From NCBI GenBank assembly GCA_014529385.2, contig CM043963.1:109472912-109536911 (forward strand): 64,000 nucleotides of DNA, in the 5' to 3' direction. This document shows, one piece after another, positions 47,688 to 59,521 of this stretch. This DNA is from Adiantum capillus-veneris. Taxonomy: Eukaryota > Streptophyta > Polypodiopsida > Polypodiales > Pteridaceae. The translations under genes were made by a program, and so were the position numbers. Under the pieces are notes generated by a model, which ran no database searches, was not told where the DNA came from, and saw only the letters and a program-made list of their open reading frames with translations. Each line of letters begins with the position of its first letter. The first letter of the stretch is position 1.

Positions 47688-50600
47688 TTATGCTCTTTTT
47701 ACTTGAGTGGTTTTACACACTATGGATTCATCTTTGTTATCTCCCAAGTAAGAGGGTAGTGTTTTCAAGGTCAATGGTTTAGACATTCCTGAAGCTTCAG
47801 ATCCACAATACCCATACAAGGATCCTACATCCATGTTCATATCAGGAGGTAGATTGTCTAACCAAACTTCCTCTATAGGAGCTGCCTTCAGAGTTAGGCT
47901 CCCATCATTGATCTCTCTAACTTTTCCCCATAAGTGTCCTGGCCAATCTTCTTCTACGAATGAAATTTCGTCTAAAGCATCTTCATTGTCCAGCACTATA
48001 AATTCTGGATCTTTTGTTTCAAGGTGGGGTTCTACCACCACTTTGGATTTTTCTTTATTGGTTCCTTCCACAAGCTCCTCATGTTTTGTCATACTTTCGA
48101 GCTTGGGTTTTTGTTTTTCCAGCATTTCTTGCATGATTCTTACCAAATTTTGATAAGCTTCAAGCTTAGTTGCTTCCATGTCTGGAGAAGGATAGTTCTT
48201 CCATTTGTTTTCCATGTTTTGGCTTGCTTTAAGTCCTGCTTGGTAAGCTTCCAAGGCTGCATTAATAGGCTCAAAAAATTTATCAACCGAAATTGATCCT
48301 CCAGATTTCACGGTGGTTTCTTTGATTTCACTTCCAGTTTCTTTCACCTTTTTTTATAATAGCTTTTTTGCTTTCTCCTTGATTTCAGCCCGTTGTTTCT
48401 GTTTTCTCATCTCATACCTTTTGTTTCTGCTTCTTTTGGTCTTTTGAGAGGAAATTTTTATATTCTCCAAACCGTCCAAGGAGTTATGTTTCTTTTTCTT
48501 AGCCTGGGCTCTGGTGATTACCTTGATTGGAACAATCGGTTCGCTCTCAGATGAGCTACTAGGTATCACTTAAACTATTTCACTACTGTTTTACCCTTGT
48601 TTAAAAGATTTTCTGTGACAATCCTCTGGGAAGTATCCTTCATTTTTGCAACATTGTATGCAATAAGCTTCAACTGGCTTGAGGGTTTTGTCACACTCTA
48701 GGCATTCATTTTTCCAATGATCATTTGCACCACATTTATGACAATTTTCAATTCTTGGCTTGATCATGGGTCTTAGCATAGGAGGTCTAACACCTTGATT
48801 AGCCACATAATACATTGGTGCAAGCTCTGGTGGAGTATAAGTCACAGGTTCTTCCATTGGTGGTGGGTGTGAATTATACCAATCTCCTTCTACCATTACT
48901 GTAGATGGACTAGGCTTAGCATAGGGATGTAAGATGCACTAGTGCTTATTCATCTATGACTCCCTTTAGATGCATGTACTTTACAGGCACCCGGATATGG
49001 AGGTTGTTGGCCCAACACAGGTTGAGGTCTTTCCATACCCATCGATGGTCTTTGAGCTGGGGCCATATTAAATTGATATCTGTACATGGGTTGTCCTTGT
49101 GATCTCATAGGTACGTATTGAACATTCCGATCATACTTTGGTAGGTAATAGCACTCATTGGTCTCATGGTTGGTCCATTTATCCTCGATTGCACACCATT
49201 TCTACGGCCTAATTGGTTGTCCCTGTTGAGGTATCCCTTGTCCTGGTCCCCTCATAGGTGCTTTTTGCATGTTATTCATCATGTCATTCATCCTTTGGAG
49301 CATGTCTTCTATGGTTGAAAGCGGTGCTGCAGAGCAGCCATTCCCACTTGTGTTGGTTTGGTGGATGTTGTTTTCTTCCTTTGGTTATCCTTAGGGACAT
49401 CTTCTTCGTTGAAAATATCACAATTGTCTCCTAAGTCAATAGCATCTGACACACACTCTTCTAGGGTTGTCTGCTTCTTGCTATATAGTATACATGAAGT
49501 TCTCTCTAGAAACAATGATACTAGTCTTTCTTCTATAGGTGTCTCTAGCTCTAAGCATCTTGCAATGTATTGTTTCATTCAAGTTGCACAATCCCTAACA
49601 GACTCACCTTGTTTCTGTTTAAAGTTGTAGATTTGAGCTACCGTATTGTGTTTGATCTCCGTTTTGGAAAAGCAACTACAAATCCTTGAGCTAATGTATT
49701 TGAGTCCATGATTGACCTTGGTGACATGCTTTGGAACCATGTCAATGCTTTTCCTTCTAATGTCATTCCAAACCCCTCGAATGGAGTATGGAAATCAAAT
49801 ATTCGTTCTGCTCTTAGCAATTGTTTAAAGCTTGCTAAGTGGTCATATGGATCCTTAGATCCTTTGTATTTTTTGACCCATTTCTGGAAATCAGCTGGTC
49901 TGACACGTCTATTTGGTTCCGGTCTCCTGGCAGTTGGTCCCGTTCCAAGTCCTTCAAATCAGTCTGTTGGAAATAGTGACTCATGTAGTCCTGGACTGGC
50001 TTAAGTGTCACCCGGTTTTTTACGTGATGAAGTGGTTTCTGGTTTCTTAACGTTACTCTCAGAAGATGTCTCACGGTGTTCATCTCTTGGAATAGTTTTT
50101 GGTCCTTGGCCCAATATCCAATCCCTTATGGAGTATCCTTGGTATTTGGTTTGTTCCACCTCCCCAGGAGTCATCATAACAAAGTTGTTGTTATAACAAT
50201 CCCTAAACAGGTAGGTCGGTAGATCTGTTGAATCCTTATCTTTGATCTTGAAGATATAGATGATCTTCATGGGTGTTAGTTGTCCTGATTTGGTATGCGA
50301 AAATCCATAGAAGATCTTTGACGTTTCTATCCTCCCAACAATAGACCCCGGTCCTAGGATTATCCGTACTAAGCCGTTTCAAAGGCTTCAAATCAACTTG
50401 ATTGTATCCCTCGAATTCTAAAGTAAGTGGTCCTTCTTTTGCTGCTACATCTAGAATTATGGTATTTACTTCTAACCCCCACTTGCTTATCACATCAGGG
50501 TTTTCAACTTGTAAATACTGAGTTTTGTTTCTATCCATGTACATTTTTCCTTGTTTGTTTGCCTTGATTTTCTCTTCGAACTCAATACCATGGTCATCAA

Positions 50601-50885
50601 TGCAAATAGCATACTCTTCGTTAGAAACCAGGTAAAGCTGAGCTCCATGGTGACTAGTCTTATAAAAAGAGAGTATATGCTTATAGCGCATTGTCGTTCC
50701 GATTTTTGAGTGGGAGTCGAATAGGAAGACATTTCAGATGTTGAATCTGAAAAAGTGTCTGAGACTTCTTCAAGGATAGTGTGCAAGGGATTGCCTTGGT
50801 TCACACTTTCTTCGGTGGATACTCTACTGGAGGTTTCTCCAAATATGCCTTGGTTTCCTAGTACACGACCAGATCTAAGGTTCAT
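47688..50885 (-). pseudogene. C gag and nucleocapsid, frameshifted
   Basis: The start is ATG 50885 (MNLRSGRVLGNQGIFG), equivalent to B2 gag. Frameshifts near 50690, 50250, 50060, 49830 and 49600 break it. The capsid includes FGMTLEGKALTWFQSM and ARCLELETPIEERLV. One good zinc knuckle, CHKCGANDHWKNEC, lies near 48758, with a second degraded one (CIQCCKNEGYFPEDC, His replaced by Tyr). A basic stretch (KKKHNSLDGL, KRSRNKRYEMRKQKQR) lies at 48560-48370. An acidic 219-codon frame (48347-47688) leads to the protease. Confidence 0.7.
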
Positions 50886-51297
50886 ATAGACTTGTGAAGC
50901 CCTGGATAGAGTACTTACCATCATATTGACTTGTTGTTAACTTCTTCCACTTGACTTGATTGCAACTTCCGTCAAGCTACCAATTCCTTGTCTGTAACCT
51001 GATTCTTGTATCAATTTTGATCAAGTTAGCTATTCTTTCACAAAGGCTGTATAGTTCTTGCTAACTATTGTGACTGGTCTATGTGTATCACTCCAAATAG
51101 AGCTAAGTGAGGCAGGAGTTGAGACTTTCAGATATCACTTTTGCAAAAAGCCAAAGGACTAATCTGCAACCTGGAAACTGAGTGAACATGTACAACTTTG
51201 GATCCGATTAGACCCAAAATTGCCCGATGGCTTTGTATTATGTTGGTCTAACACTGTACAAGTTCAAAATTCAAAAATAGTCTCTCTGTGTAGCAGT

Positions 51298-52310
51298 AGT
51301 AAATAATCGCGATTATTTACTTTTGTTAATTTTTTGCACTTTTTGGCTTGGTTTGCCAAGTATACAACCTGTTAAGGTCCTTGGACAAGTTTCACCAAGT
51401 TTGGACAAAATATGTTCAACTTTAGCAATTGTTTCGTGTCCGCAGACTCGGTTTTCAAGAATTTGGTTTAAGTCTCACTTTTGTGATCCAAATTTCACCA
51501 AAATTGATTTGTGTGGTCTACTTGATATGGTTGACCTTGTGGTATACTCAAATATGCAAGATTATCAATTTTTGTAGCAGATGTAAATAATCGTAATTAT
51601 TTACTCCATCTATTTTTTTAACAAGTTTTTGTCCCAATCTTGACACAAATCTGTTAAGCACCTCAACTTAATCTCCCTAGCCAAGTTTCATCAAGTTTGG
51701 ACAATTTTTGTTCAAATGGTCATCAGTTTTGTGTCCACGGACTGACTTTACAAATTTGGTCACAATTTCCAATCCAATGATCCAAATCTCACCAAATTTG
51801 GTTTGTGGGCTTAGTACAACATGGTAAGGCCAGTGGTATGCTAACTTGGTCAAAAAAGTTGAAAAACAGGACAGAAGTAAATAATCGCGATTATTTACTT
51901 ATGGCAAATTTTTGCATCTTTTTTATCAATTAAGTATGTACACATGTCTATCACATCAATATAAGCCTATGAATCAAGTTTTATTGAGTTTGAACAAAAT
52001 TTTTCCCAAATTACACTCAAGTTCTCGAAAGTCAGTATAGACTTTAGTTTTTACCCAATTTTTGGTCAGTTTGGTGATCCAAATTCTATGTGCCTTTACA
52101 AAAGTTATTTGCACACATGCATAGAGTCACTAGTATCAACCTTGGTCAGTTTTGAGCTGAAAGTAAATAATCGTGATTATTTACTTTAGGCCCAAAATGA
52201 ACACTTTCTTGAACTTTTTCATTGGACAGTCTTTTCATGAGCTATTTTAAGCCTCTGAGTCAAGTTAAAACTTAATTTGGCCTAAAATGTCAAGAAAAAG
52301 TAAATAATCT
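51298..52310 (-). repeat. C leader: tandem units of about 288 bp with palindromic cores
   Basis: The half-site AGTAAATAATCG followed by its own reverse complement forms a perfect 24-bp palindrome at 51298-51321 and 51876-51899. One-mismatch copies lie at 51582-51605 and 52162-52185, and a half-site at 52299. Between them, AAGTTT[CA]A[CT]C/TAAGTTTGGACAA and GTGATCCAAAT recur, so these are diverged tandem units. They lie between the primer site and gag of C. Confidence 0.85.
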
Positions 52311-52856
52311 GAGTTTTTATAAACTCTTGAAATTTTTACCTCAATGTGTCCTTGAGCTTACCCACTGTTCATACAACTTTTAAAGCATACTCTCCAGTCG
52401 GATTGAGTGGTTGGCAGCCTTTTCGTGCTATTTCTGGCCGTAGACCTCAAATTCTGCAACTTCACATAACAACTCACAATTGATTCTTTTGGAGAGAGAA
52501 ATGTTTTGAAGTCCACCTTGGATTCTCCTTACCCTACTCCTAGGTTCTACTACAATGGGGTTGTGGAAAGTGTTCACAAACACTCGTTTTCTTGTTTTTT
52601 ATGGTTTTCTGAGCCTTGATCTTAAGACTTGTCTTGTCTATCAATCATTCTCAAAACCCTACTCTAATTCTACAATCCTGCAATCCTAAAGGCACTCAGC
52701 AAGTACAATTACTTCCAAGCTACCTCTACACAACAAAAGACGACAATCTTAAGCTATACGATTTCTAAAAGAAAGTTTTTACTCTAGGAGATCCTAGAGG
52801 AAGTTAAAGGATAACTTCACAAGATGCTCATGCTTTTCCCTAGTTTGGGTCTCTTC

Positions 52857-52876
52857 GATCCTCGGCAACAGCGCCA
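52857..52876 (-). other. Primer binding site of C
   Basis: Minus-strand TGGCGCTGTTGCCGAGG, a tRNA-Asp-type site with two changes, two bases after the LTR end. It identifies the leader and LTR direction. Confidence 0.8.
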
Positions 52877-52878
52877 AA

Positions 52879-53798
52879 TGTGGGACAGGTGTCTAATCTC
52901 ACTCCTATCTTATTGCAGATGTAGCGAGAACCACGATTAAATTGTCAATCCATAGGACAAAGCTGACTCGACTAGTGCATAGAGGCTACAAGAGGTTTGT
53001 CAATCTCTTGGAAAGCAACAAAAAACTTGCATCCAACTCAAGCTACACTTAAGTGACTAAAATCACCAAAAACCAATCGCTCATCGACAAACAAATCACA
53101 TTTGTTACACTATCAAATGGCATCCAAACGTAATGAAACTTCTAGGACATGTTTATAAGACCTAAGCACACATGCTTATGGTCTCAAGTCCCGTTTTAGG
53201 TCAAGTGCAAAAATCGTGATTATTAACAGCAATGGAATTTTGACCTAGTCGTTTTTTATCCAAAATGCATCTAAATGCTTAGCAATGATGCCCCAATACC
53301 CCGCATATGCTTAGTTTTTATTTTGAAGTGTAATTCCTACTTATGATGAATTTAGGTTGCGGGTCGGCGATGCCAAAAGCTACAAAATACTGTGAAATGC
53401 TTACGTCAATGCGTAGAGCTCTTACCTATGGTTGCAACGCAACAGACACGACTGCAATGTGACAACCGGGAGGGAGTAGGAAGCGCAAGAAGGAGAGAAG
53501 TGAGCATCATTAGCTCACGGTGTGTATTTCATTTTCCAAAAACTTTTTTACAATAACTTACAAAAATTGGCTTTTATACCTTAGCCAAGGTTTTTGGTGG
53601 TCAAAACTAATAATTTGGGAGCTCTAAAGATAGGTAAAGACAGGTTGATAAATTTGGAATCTTGTAGCCCCGACTCATCAATTACAAAGTTTATCCGAAA
53701 AATAGGAGTTACAATATTTCCAATTCATCAAAATAATAAATGCTTTTACAATGAGAGCTCCGAAAAATGGTATCCGAGTTAACTTGCTGCTAACAGCA
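52879..53798 (-). repeat. 5' LTR of C (outer end approximate)
   Basis: The inner end is CCTGTCCCACA, fixed by the primer site. The outer end is placed at TGCTGTTAGCAGCA (53798) because it gives TG...CA ends and a usual length of 920 bp. The 3' LTR is lost, so it cannot be confirmed by comparison. Confidence 0.55.
53571..53578 (-). promoter_or_regulatory. Candidate TATA box of the C LTR
   Basis: Minus-strand TATAAAAG, about 220 bp into the LTR, in the same relative place as in family B. Confidence 0.5.
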
Positions 53799-55390
53799 TC
53801 CTAAAGGGAGAGAGTGGACTTCAAGGTTTTGCAGAGCATCAAAAGCAACCAAGATTTGTCCCAAGACTTGCTTGAAAGGTCCCCACATTTGACCGCCAAG
53901 GAAAATTGCAATATCAAATGATATTGTGGGGAATGATTGTTGTAATCGCTCAAAGAAATGTTTTTTATCGTATTGACAAAATCATTGAAATCAAAAGGCT
54001 CTACAGTTCCAAAACATCAACGTAATTGCTTCTCTTTAACACTATGTAGATAAAAACAATAGCTTCAATGGCGCTTTTTTTGTGTGCTTGTGATAGCTTT
54101 GCCTCTGACATGGCTATTAAAACAAACAATGATATATTAACAAAGAGAGAATAGATCAAACATGCTAAAATAGGTAGACATGTTTTCTAATACCAATGTT
54201 GAATATTTAGACATATCTAAAGTGAAAGATTTATTGCACCAAATGAAATATATACAATTTTAAATGATTATGATCTTTGAATAAGAAATTATTATCGATA
54301 ATTGAATAAATGTACAATCAATCTACCTGTAATGTAGTTGAAGATAACAATTTTAAAGACAAATCACTAAAAGTTTACGTCATAAAAAATTAGTCCAATT
54401 GTGTGAGTTTACAACTCTAACACAAGAGTGGACACTACTATTTTAACAATTGAAATATTGAACAATCAATCTAGTCTCTAACACAACACCCCAGTCAAAT
54501 CATTAATCATCACATTTAGGAAAAACTACCTCTCATAGTTACAAATAACACACACAGAGTATATCTTTGCTCACCTATTGTGAGTAGTAGACAATGATGA
54601 AAAGAGAAGCAAAGCTTCAACTTAGCACTCACTATCTATTACTATTGTTTAGGTGAGTTGGATACGCAAATCAAAAGCATAAACAATATAATGCAAATAA
54701 AATATAGACATTGATACATTTGCAGATGAAGAGAAAGTTAAACTTAACTCTGCACTCTTTAAATGTGCCAATGCATATACTTTATTTTAGCTTTGTCTCT
54801 AGCGTGTAAAGAAAAGTATAATGGATAACAATACTTTAGATATGTTTGTATATTTTTTCAACTTCTGAAGTGTGAGAATTCTCATACACAACACGAAGTG
54901 ACAAACTGCTACGCCATCTCTGAGGTGCGAGAAAGTAACCTCTACACATCACAAGTGGGATTCTACTCTCCCTATGACTCTCTTTGGAGTGAGACCAATA
55001 GGTCTACACAACCACAAGACAAATTGTGTGTCTATCTATTCCAAGAGTGTGACTATGTCGACACAACCTTGGAATAGGCCTACACGCTTGCAAACTAATT
55101 ATGTGTGCAAGGAAAACCTCCAGCACAACACGAATTAGCCAAAAAAAAAAATTAAAAACATTATAGCAAGAAATATTTTACCTGCTCTTCTACCTCTGGT
55201 CACTTTCCAAGCAAAGAATAATGTGCGTTCTTTCAAACGCGTATATATAATACAATCTTTGATCGAAGAAATCTTTGATTGAAGATTTTTTATTATTATA
55301 CATTTTACACGGTATTATTCGAAAAAAAAACGTATAATCCGAATAATACGTATAATTTTCATTATACGACCGTATAAATGCAACCTAGCT
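53799..55390. other. AT-rich unclassified 1.6 kb with a hairpin cluster
   Basis: No coding frame. Loose repeats of CACAACACGAA and TCTACACA lie at 54880-55135. At 55312-55368 there are two nested inverted repeats: GTATTATTCG with 55340-55349, and CGTATAAT with 55361-55368 (loop TTTC). It may be an old LTR or a MITE-like fragment. Confidence 0.35.
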
Positions 55391-55525
55391 CTTGGTCCCC
55401 TATTGAGATATGTCCAATAGCACATATTAATAGTCTGACTCTTGCTCCATTTATCTTCCCACTTTCAATGGCCAGTTTAATACGAGAAAATCATTTGGGA
55501 AAGTTAGATATTAGATTTTATGTCA
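55391..55525 (-). repeat. 3' LTR remnant of A2
   Basis: Minus sense TGACATAAAATCTAATATC, matching the 5' LTR start at 59521 downward. Homology stops after GGGGACCAAGA. Confidence 0.85.
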
Positions 55526-55528
55526 TTA

Positions 55529-55538
55529 CCTTACCCTT
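55529..55538 (-). other. Polypurine tract of A2
   Basis: Minus-strand AAGGGTAAGG, three bases before the LTR. Confidence 0.65.
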
Positions 55539-55877
55539 GAAATCATAGTCGTCCTCGACTATGAGGTAGGAAAGATAAAGCATAGTCATTAGTCCATGGT
55601 TTCTTAGTGGGTAGAGGATCCCTTTTTACCCAACGACATCTTTCCAAAATGGATGACTAGTCCATTTGGTGATTAGGAGACTTAGCTACTGTAAGCATGT
55701 CTATTCTACAATCCATGTCAATACTCCAAAGTAGATTGACAAGTTCTACTTGGTGCTTGGGAGACATAGTCGCCACAAACATGATCATAAGCATGCATAC
55801 CTTAAAATTTGTGCACGATAAAAGAAAAGGAGTCATATAAGACAAAACCTTTGTACATTATATACATTTACATGTGC

Positions 55878-56165
55878 TTACTCAAGTGAGTCATTGTAAA
55901 CCTTGACAAGGTGCATACTATCCTTAAGTTGGATTCCTTGCATCCATTTAGCATCTTCCAAAGGATAGTTTTTGAATTTAATAAGATACCGTCGAATAAT
56001 CTTACCATCTCGCAAGACCTTGTCTTCATGTTGTAGGATAGACTCGGGTTGGAGTACCTCTTCTTGACCTTCAAATTTTGGAGGATCTTCAACGACAACT
56101 TCTTCAGGTGGCTTTCTTTTGTAAGGCTTTAGTAGCTCACATGGAAGGCGTTGTGTATGAGTCAA
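55878..56165 (-). CDS. A2 pol end: chromodomain
   Basis: This is an open frame of 95 codons. LPCELLKPYKRKPPEE is the end of the integrase C-terminal region. The chromodomain follows: ESILQHEDKVLRDGKIIRRY, then LIKFKNYPLEDAKWMQGIQL, ending at TAA/TGA after YNDSLE. The layout is that of plant chromoviruses, in which this domain targets integration to chromatin. It is almost identical to the A1 fragment at 3-140. Confidence 0.82.
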   Translation of the reverse strand: MTHTQRLPCELLKPYKRKPPEEVVVEDPPKFEGQEEVLQPESILQHEDKVLRDGKIIRRYLIKFKNYPLEDAKWMQGIQLKDSMHLVKVYNDSLE

Positions 56166-57560
56166 TGATTGGGTAACTTCAATTGATAAGCCATCTCATT
56201 GATTGGCGTAAGAATTTGAAAGCATGGACCATATTATCTTTTTGCTAGTTTAGCAGAATACTTTTGGTGTCCCGTAGGATTATTTCCCAAGGTATGTCTT
56301 AGACGAGCTCTAGGAAACATTAGCAAGACCCAATTATCTTGCTTGAAGGTCAAGGCTCTTCTATGCTTATTAACATCAGCCTTTTGCTTTTGTTGAGAGA
56401 TAAATATAGCTTCTTTGATCTTTTGAAAAGATTCTTTTAAGTGTTGGCTATATTCATTAGCAGAGCGAAGATCTTCCCATGTACCTTGAGTAGCAAGGGG
56501 ATTTTGGATCTTCCCTCTATGACCTCAAATGGTGCTTTTCCTGTAGAAGTATGTACAATATTGTTGTATGCATACTTCAAAAGAGGTAGGTACTCCTCCC
56601 ATTGAGAACGTTGATCTCCTTCCGTAACATAGGCTTTTAGTAGATCAAGGATCGTGGAGTTAGCTATTTCACTTTGGCCATCCGTTTGTGGGTAATAGGC
56701 TGAAGAGAAATTTAGTATAGTACCTAGATTTTCAAAGAGACCCTTCCAAAAATAATTGGTCATTCAAGGATCTCTATCTGACACAATGGATGTAGGCAAG
56801 CCATGGTACGTGAAGATTTATAATATGAAGAGGGTTGCCATTTGATGTGTCTTAATAGTCTTTTAGCTTGTTTTTTGAACCTATCAACTATAGTCCATAT
56901 TCCCATATTTCCATAGATATACTTAGGCAATCCAAAGATAAAATCCACGGGATATGCTCTCCCATGGCGAATCAGGGATTGGCAATGGTTGGAGTAGTCC
57001 AGGTTGTTTCCCTCAATCATATTTTATCTTTTGGAATATCACACACTTGAAAACATAGTCTTGTATGTTTATTTTCATGGTAGGCCAATCCCTCTATGCC
57101 CCGCATAAGGAGGAGCATGAGATTCATACATTTCTTTCTCACGAAGTAAGTACACATAGTCTATTTCCATAGAGAAGATAACCATCTTGCAAGGTAAACG
57201 GTTCTTCTTTCTTCCCTAACGCAAGGCAAAAATGACATCTTAAAATTTGGATCAATACCATACTCATCTATCATAGAAGATAGATCGTTGTGAGTTGCTA
57301 TTGTCACACCATTTACCTTTGGCCGTCGTAAAAGTGCATCGGCCACTTGGTTGTGCTTGCATGCAATGTGAGCAATATGAAAATTGAATTGTGAGATTTG
57401 CCCACCTCATTTTTTTGTCATAAAGCTTGGTTTGACTCATGAAGTATTTGAAGCTTTGATGATCCATTCGTAGAATAAATGGAGTCCCTAGGAGATAATG
57501 CTTCCATGTTTCTAGGGCATGTAAGACAGCTAGTCTCCACTCTTCACTTGGAGCATGACA
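56166..57560 (-). pseudogene. A2 RNase H and integrase
   Basis: Minus strand. RNase H: SEEWRLAVLHALETWKHYLL, GTPFILRMDHQSFKYF (Asp kept), then MADALLRRPKVNGV. The integrase finger region (about 57160-57020) is degraded. The core is present in pieces: GRAYPVDFIFGLPK (about 56970; Asp kept), a lost middle Asp region near 56770, and SSAYYPQTDGQSEIANSTIL (Glu kept), followed by EYLPLLKYAYNN. Several frameshifts (about 57350, 57160, 56760, 56440) make it inactive. Confidence 0.78.
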
Positions 57561-57882
57561 TCTCCTTTTTTGGAGGAGATGCATCCCTAACTTGATGTTG
57601 GAGCTCTTCATGTGGATTGTTCTCATCACCCATAGAAAGTCCTCTTTTGGAGATCTCGCCAAGAGTCTTTCTAAGAGCTCTCTCTTCTTGGGCAATTGGG
57701 GGAAGAATACCATGTGTGTGAAGTTGTTGTTGAACTTCTCCTTGAAGAGCGGGATTGCCCATGGCTTGTTGAATCCTAGAGACAAGATAATTCACAAACA
57801 TACGGACATCATTAGTAGCACCATCATGTGCAAAATCAAAGTCATCAACATTAATCCTACTCTCTTCATTGTTTTCAGCCAT
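57544..57882 (-). pseudogene. A2 gag, N-terminal fragment
   Basis: ATG 57882 (MAENNEESRINVDDFDFAHD), about 110 codons, with a predicted helical stretch (FVNYLVSRIQQAMG). It ends where the frame runs into RNase H sequence near 57560, so the capsid is missing. The gag assignment is positional: it is the first frame after the 5' LTR. Confidence 0.55.
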
Positions 57883-57979
57883 GCTAAACAAAAATTATGC
57901 GCGTTCTTGCGAGAGACAATTCCAGCGTATGTAGTTTACCCTAGGACCTTTCTTCTTAAGCAAGAAAAGAGTAGCCTAA

Positions 57980-59521
57980 TGTAATGGAATTGTGCTAATT
58001 TTATTAACCGTCGTGGAATTATGATGACAAGAGAGAGAATGAGAATTTCAATAGGGATATTCCTTACGAGAAAAGAGAGATTGCTTGGTTGGTGTCTACA
58101 ACAGAAAACAACATAACTAGTTAGCTAAGCATGCAAAATACTTGAAAGAGAGAGAATTAAGACTGACAAAAAATTGAGGACCGGATTTACTTGGAGCCGG
58201 TCCCCCCTCCAAAAAGAACTTTGTATTATAACTTCTCCTTTTGAGAGAGGCTTGTTAATTTGCATACATTCTTTATGCTCTTCAAAGGCCAATTGATGCC
58301 ATGAAGATGGAAAGCTTCATGCACCAACAATTACATTTGGTGTAGCCTCAATCCCAAGACCTCAGACGCCTTCAAAGGTGGAGAGAGTTAGTGGGGAGTG
58401 AGGAAAGAGAAGAAGAAGAAGAAGAAGTATTCTTACTAGAAAGAAGTATTATTCTTACATTAATTCACTCATTAAGCATAGCATAGCATAGCATAGCATA
58501 GTAATGGAGATGGAGAAGAAGATGAGCATGCTTGGAGCTTCGCACTTGCTTGGATTTGCATTCCATGGTCAAGTGTTGTTGGTGTAGAATTCTCCTTTTC
58601 TTGTCCCATGAGAAGGAGAGCTTTATTGTGTGTGAAACGAGCTTCAAGTGCAAGAGAAAGCAACCCCCCCATCGACCCCCTATGCCAGTAGGCATGCTTG
58701 AAGGCTATTGGTCCTTGCTAGGGGCTAGCCAATGAAGACTGTCTTCATAACAAGCAAGAGGGTTAGCATTGTGAAAAGTGTCCTTCATTCCCTCTTTGAA
58801 AAGAGAGCTTAATTCTTTAATTAAATGGAGCTAAATTCTTTATCGGCTCTCAAGGTAAGCTATCCAATGAGATTTAAGCTAACTCATTGGTTCCCCTAGT
58901 AGGCTATCAAATCGCGATTAAGGCTAGCTCATGTGGGGTTCAATTCTTATTGGTTCCCTTTGTGGGCTATCCAATGAGATTTAGGCTTGTTCTAATGAAG
59001 CTTATTCTCATTGGTTCTTCAAGTTGGTTAGCCAATAGGATTCAAGCTTGGTTGAGGGTAAGATGGCTGGGAGCCTAACATGTATCTTTTATGCCTTATA
59101 TGAAAGAGGCGACTTCTCTAGTGAGTGTGTGTGTGTTCTCTCTCATCTCCCTACATCTAGGGCTCACCCCTTGCAAGTGTGGGGTGCCCTTTCCCCACTT
59201 GGGGATCTCATGGTAACTTTAGAAATTTTTTAAGATAGTCTAAAATACCTAAAATTGGCATTAGACTTTCCCATTAATCCCAACCTCAATGGACTTTAGT
59301 ACCATCCTTTTGAAGGCTTAATGAAGCTTACCCTAAGGCCATTTAAAGCTTCATTGGGTTTACATCGCTTTGATAGACTATCTCTTTTCTTGGTCCCCTA
59401 TTGAGATAAATCCATTAGCACATATCAATATTCAGACTCTCGTTCCCTTTATCTTCCCATTTTATGACCAGTTTAATATGAGAAAATCATTTGGGAAATT
59501 TAGATATTAGATTTTATGACA
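57980..59521 (-). repeat. 5' LTR of A2
   Basis: Minus sense TGTCATAAAATC to TTACA, 1542 bp. Contains a GCATA pentamer run (58474-58500) and GAA repeats near 58410. Matches A1 LTR in blocks, so the two copies are well diverged. The inner boundary is uncertain because no clear primer site was seen. Confidence 0.7.

Larger units (their letters stand above)
34986..53798 (-). mobile_element. C: older gypsy element, split by B3 and 3'-truncated
   Basis: The pieces are 45091-53798 (5' LTR, primer site, leader, gag, protease, RT, RNase H) and 34986-35722 (integrase fingers). The coding frame runs directly across the B3 insertion (CTATG duplicated at 35718-35722 and 45091-45095). The integrase core and 3' LTR are missing, replaced by the GA/TA array. 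Relationship to family B is shown by gag starting MNLRSGRVL and a tRNA-Asp-like primer site, but sequence identity is low, so it is a separate family. About 9.4 kb remains. Confidence 0.85.
55391..59521 (-). mobile_element. Chromovirus A2, internally deleted
   Basis: The 5' LTR is 57980-59521. A short gag start, then a jump directly into RNase H near 57560, integrase, chromodomain, polypurine tract, and only 135 bp of the 3' LTR before truncation at about 55391. No target duplication can be checked. The deletion removes capsid, nucleocapsid, protease and RT, so it was dependent on another copy if it moved in this form. Confidence 0.83.

Noticed and set aside
51298-52310. Regularly spaced palindromes resembling a CRISPR array
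   Set aside because: Spacing of about 288 bp, related spacers, and plant retrotransposon context; these are diverged tandem units.
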